Both the position numbers and the translations under genes were made by a program. From NCBI GenBank assembly GCA_922989275.2, contig OV277856.1, positions 81,301,038 through 81,365,037 of the forward strand: a stretch of 64,000 nt of DNA, written 5' to 3'. Shown one piece after another: positions 63,963 to 64,000 of the stretch (positions are counted from its first letter, which is position 1; each line of letters starts with the position of its first letter). The notes beneath the pieces are model-generated. The model searched no databases. It was not told the origin of the DNA and was given only the letters and a program-made list of their open reading frames with translations. Source of the DNA: Gari tellinella (lineage: Eukaryota; Mollusca; Bivalvia; Cardiida; Psammobiidae).

Positions 63963-64000
63963 CTTTGTGATCAACAGTATTTTGGGTCACACATTAAGTT

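Overview
The window is animal nuclear DNA, most likely from a bivalve mollusc. It is AT-rich, genes are sparse, there are spliceosomal introns, and there is no bacterial-style coding. Pol III-type SINEs, LINE, Ty3/gypsy and Tc1 remnants and very many small palindromic transposons fill the space. The bivalve placement is inferred from SINE tail and low-complexity repeat types I associate with bivalves. No search was run.

Region 1 (1-10.6 kb) is a graveyard of autonomous elements. It holds a LINE reverse-transcriptase fragment, a Tc1-like transposase split by a 0.6 kb insertion and a frameshift, a Ty3/gypsy gag-protease remnant, and several decayed LINE ORF1/endonuclease/RT segments on the minus strand. 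These are broken by a SINE and by a 110 bp hAT-like MITE with an exact 8 bp target-site duplication (TSD). All these reading frames are damaged.

Region 2 (10.6-19.5 kb) is mostly anonymous AT-rich DNA. It carries tRNA-derived SINE pieces, long fold-back palindromes, homopolymer G/C tracts, inverted-repeat blocks at 11.7, 14.9 and 17.8 kb, and a 0.9 kb tandem array rich in TGACCTTGA.

Region 3 (19.5-64 kb) contains the one convincing host gene. It is a minus-strand, three-exon coding sequence (49731-48660, 31900-31736, 29400-28724) whose splice phases agree exactly and give 637 codons plus a stop. The product has a Ser/Pro/Gln-rich N-terminus, a His/Arg-rich stretch, a CxxxCxxC motif, a two-helix membrane hairpin split by intron 1, a basic stretch and a tail with three PPxY motifs. 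I do not recognise the family. Its roughly 16.8 kb and 2.3 kb introns, and both flanks, are packed with small hairpin elements.

The hairpin elements are the most unusual content. Several families share one design: TTAA at both ends, short CCC/GGG-type ends, unlike left and right arms, and a near-perfect central palindrome. Arms and central palindromes look interchangeable. One core occurs in two arm types (families B and C). Another core occurs both in TTAA elements (family A) and in 255-257 bp elements with different ends and exact 6 bp TSDs (family L). Nested insertions with readable target sites give a partial relative chronology.
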